Under the pieces are notes generated by a model. It was not told where the DNA came from, made no database searches, and saw only the letters and a list, made by a program, of their open reading frames with translations. Positions 5,443-6,479 of a stretch of 6,479 bases of DNA are shown in pieces; position 1 is the first letter of the stretch, and every line of letters begins with the position of its first letter. Where the stretch lies: the NCBI GenBank assembly GCA_937919075.1, contig CALFOF010000252.1, positions 1 through 6,479 of the forward strand, given 5' to 3'. A program made the position numbers and the translations under genes. This stretch comes from an uncultured Cyanobium sp. (lineage in GTDB: Bacteria > Cyanobacteriota > Cyanobacteriia > PCC-6307 > Cyanobiaceae).

Positions 5443-6479
5443 TCATTCCACGATCTTGGACACCACGCCCGCACCGATGGTGCGGCCGCCTTCGCGGATG
5501 GCGAAGCGCATGCCCTGCTCAATGGCCACCGGGCAGATCAGCTCGGCGGACATCTTGATGCGGTCACCAGGCATCACCATCTCCACGTTGGTGCCGTCGT
5601 CGGCGGTGAAGGCCGTGATCTGGCCGGTCACGTCGGTGGTGCGGATGTAGAACTGCGGGCGATAGCCAGCGAAGAAGGGGGTGTGGCGGCCACCTTCTTC
5701 CTTCTTGAGGACGTAGACCTCACCTTCGAACTTGGTGTGGGGCTTGATGGAGTTGGGCTTGACCAGCACCATGCCGCGTTCGATGTCTTCCTTCTGGATG
5801 CCGCGCAGCAGCAGACCGACGTTGTCGCCAGCCATGCCTTCGTCGAGCAGCTTGCGGAACATCTCGACGCCGGTGACGGTGGTTTCGCGAGTGTCCTTGA
5901 TGCCGACGATCTGAACGGTTTCGCCCACTTTCACCTTGCCGCGCTCGATCCGGCCGGTGGCCACGGTGCCACGACCGGTGATCGAGAACACGTCTTCGAC
6001 AGCCATCAGGAAGGGCTTGTCGATTTCGCGCTCGGGCTCGGGGATGGATTCATCCACCGCGTCCATGAGGTCGAGAATCTTGTCGACCCACTCGTTGTCA
6101 CCGCGGTTGCCTTTGCCGCCGCCTTGGATGAACTCAAGTGCCTTCAGGGCGGAGCCGGCCACGATCGGGATGTCGTCACCGGGGAAGTCGTAGCTGCTGA
6201 GCAGCTCACGCATTTCCAGCTCGACGAGCTCGAGGATTTCCTCGTCGTCGACCATGTCCTTTTTGTTCAGGAACACCACCAGAGCGGGCACGCCCACCTG
6301 CTTGGCCAGCAGGATGTGCTCCTTGGTCTGGGCCATGGGGCCATCAGTGGCGGCCACCACAAGAATGCCACCGTCCATCTGGGCGGCACCGGTGATCATG
6401 TTCTTGACGTAGTCCGCGTGGCCCGGGCAGTCGACGTGGGCGTAGTGACGCCCTTCGGTCTCGTACTCGACGTGGGCGG
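5443..6479 (-). CDS. tuf: Elongation factor Tu (N-terminus outside window)
   Basis: This is the GTPase that delivers aminoacyl-tRNA to the ribosome. 344 residues are visible, starting [20 protein letters not shown]; by comparison with the family about 65 N-terminal residues, including the P-loop GHVDHGKT and most of switch I, lie beyond 6479. Present are DCPGHADY (G3), NKKDMVDD (G4) and GSALKALE (G5). Also present is the insert [17 protein letters not shown] typical of cyanobacterial and plastid EF-Tu. Domains 2 and 3 follow ([18 protein letters not shown] onward), ending [18 protein letters not shown]. The visible part is intact and would give the roughly 409-residue length of cyanobacterial EF-Tu. 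It is upstream of rpsJ in the same operon; fusA is expected just outside the window. Confidence 0.98.
   Translation of the reverse strand, partial: AHVEYETEGRHYAHVDCPGHADYVKNMITGAAQMDGGILVVAATDGPMAQTKEHILLAKQVGVPALVVFLNKKDMVDDEEILELVELEMRELLSSYDFPGDDIPIVAGSALKALEFIQGGGKGNRGDNEWVDKILDLMDAVDESIPEPEREIDKPFLMAVEDVFSITGRGTVATGRIERGKVKVGETVQIVGIKDTRETTVTGVEMFRKLLDEGMAGDNVGLLLRGIQKEDIERGMVLVKPNSIKPHTKFEGEVYVLKKEEGGRHTPFFAGYRPQFYIRTTDVTGQITAFTADDGTNVEMVMPGDRIKMSAELICPVAIEQGMRFAIREGGRTIGAGVVSKIVE

Noticed and set aside
1..6479. Search for CRISPR repeats, tRNA or rRNA genes, transposases, toxin-antitoxin pairs or other accessory systems
   Set aside because: None was seen. Apart from the regulatory structures reported, the window is conserved housekeeping sequence.

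Overview
The window is a stretch of chromosome from a cyanobacterium, most likely a GC-rich picocyanobacterium of the Synechococcus/Cyanobium group. Three things point there. The gene set and order look cyanobacterial: the RNase E tail with its six-arginine nonapeptide, then rnhB, a DUF1997 protein, pheA, a plastoquinone/tocopherol-type methyltransferase, a LON-domain protein, rpsJ and tuf. Two copies of the HIP1 octamer GCGATCGC are present. Start codons almost never carry a Shine-Dalgarno sequence, as is common in this phylum. The species is inferred from gene content, not from a search.

Layout: (1) 1-1539, plus strand: the 3' end of the RNase E gene runs directly into rnhB. (2) 1548-2060, minus strand: a DUF1997 protein, convergent with rnhB. 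(3) 2119-2973, plus strand: pheA, prephenate dehydratase, divergent from the DUF1997 gene. (4) 2933-4629, minus strand: a LON substrate-binding-domain protein followed by a membrane-anchored MPBQ/MSBQ-type methyltransferase. Their stop and start codons share one base, and the methyltransferase overlaps the pheA 3' end by 41 bp. (5) 4630-4951: a spacer of about 320 bp with an intrinsic terminator, a strong inverted repeat and a structured leader candidate. (6) 4952-6479, minus strand: rpsJ and most of tuf, the distal end of a str-type ribosomal operon, with three stem-loops between the two genes.

The genes are housekeeping: RNA turnover (RNase E, RNase HII), phenylalanine synthesis (PheA), prenylquinone methylation, and translation (S10, EF-Tu). 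I see no defence system, mobile element, CRISPR array or secondary-metabolite cluster, and no credible new multi-gene system. The most useful anomaly is rnhB. No ATG, GTG or TTG lies in frame upstream of its catalytic DEVGRG motif, so it uses a CTG overlapping the RNase E stop, depends on a frameshift, or the sequence has lost one base. Next in interest are the structured spacers around tuf, rpsJ and the LON gene.
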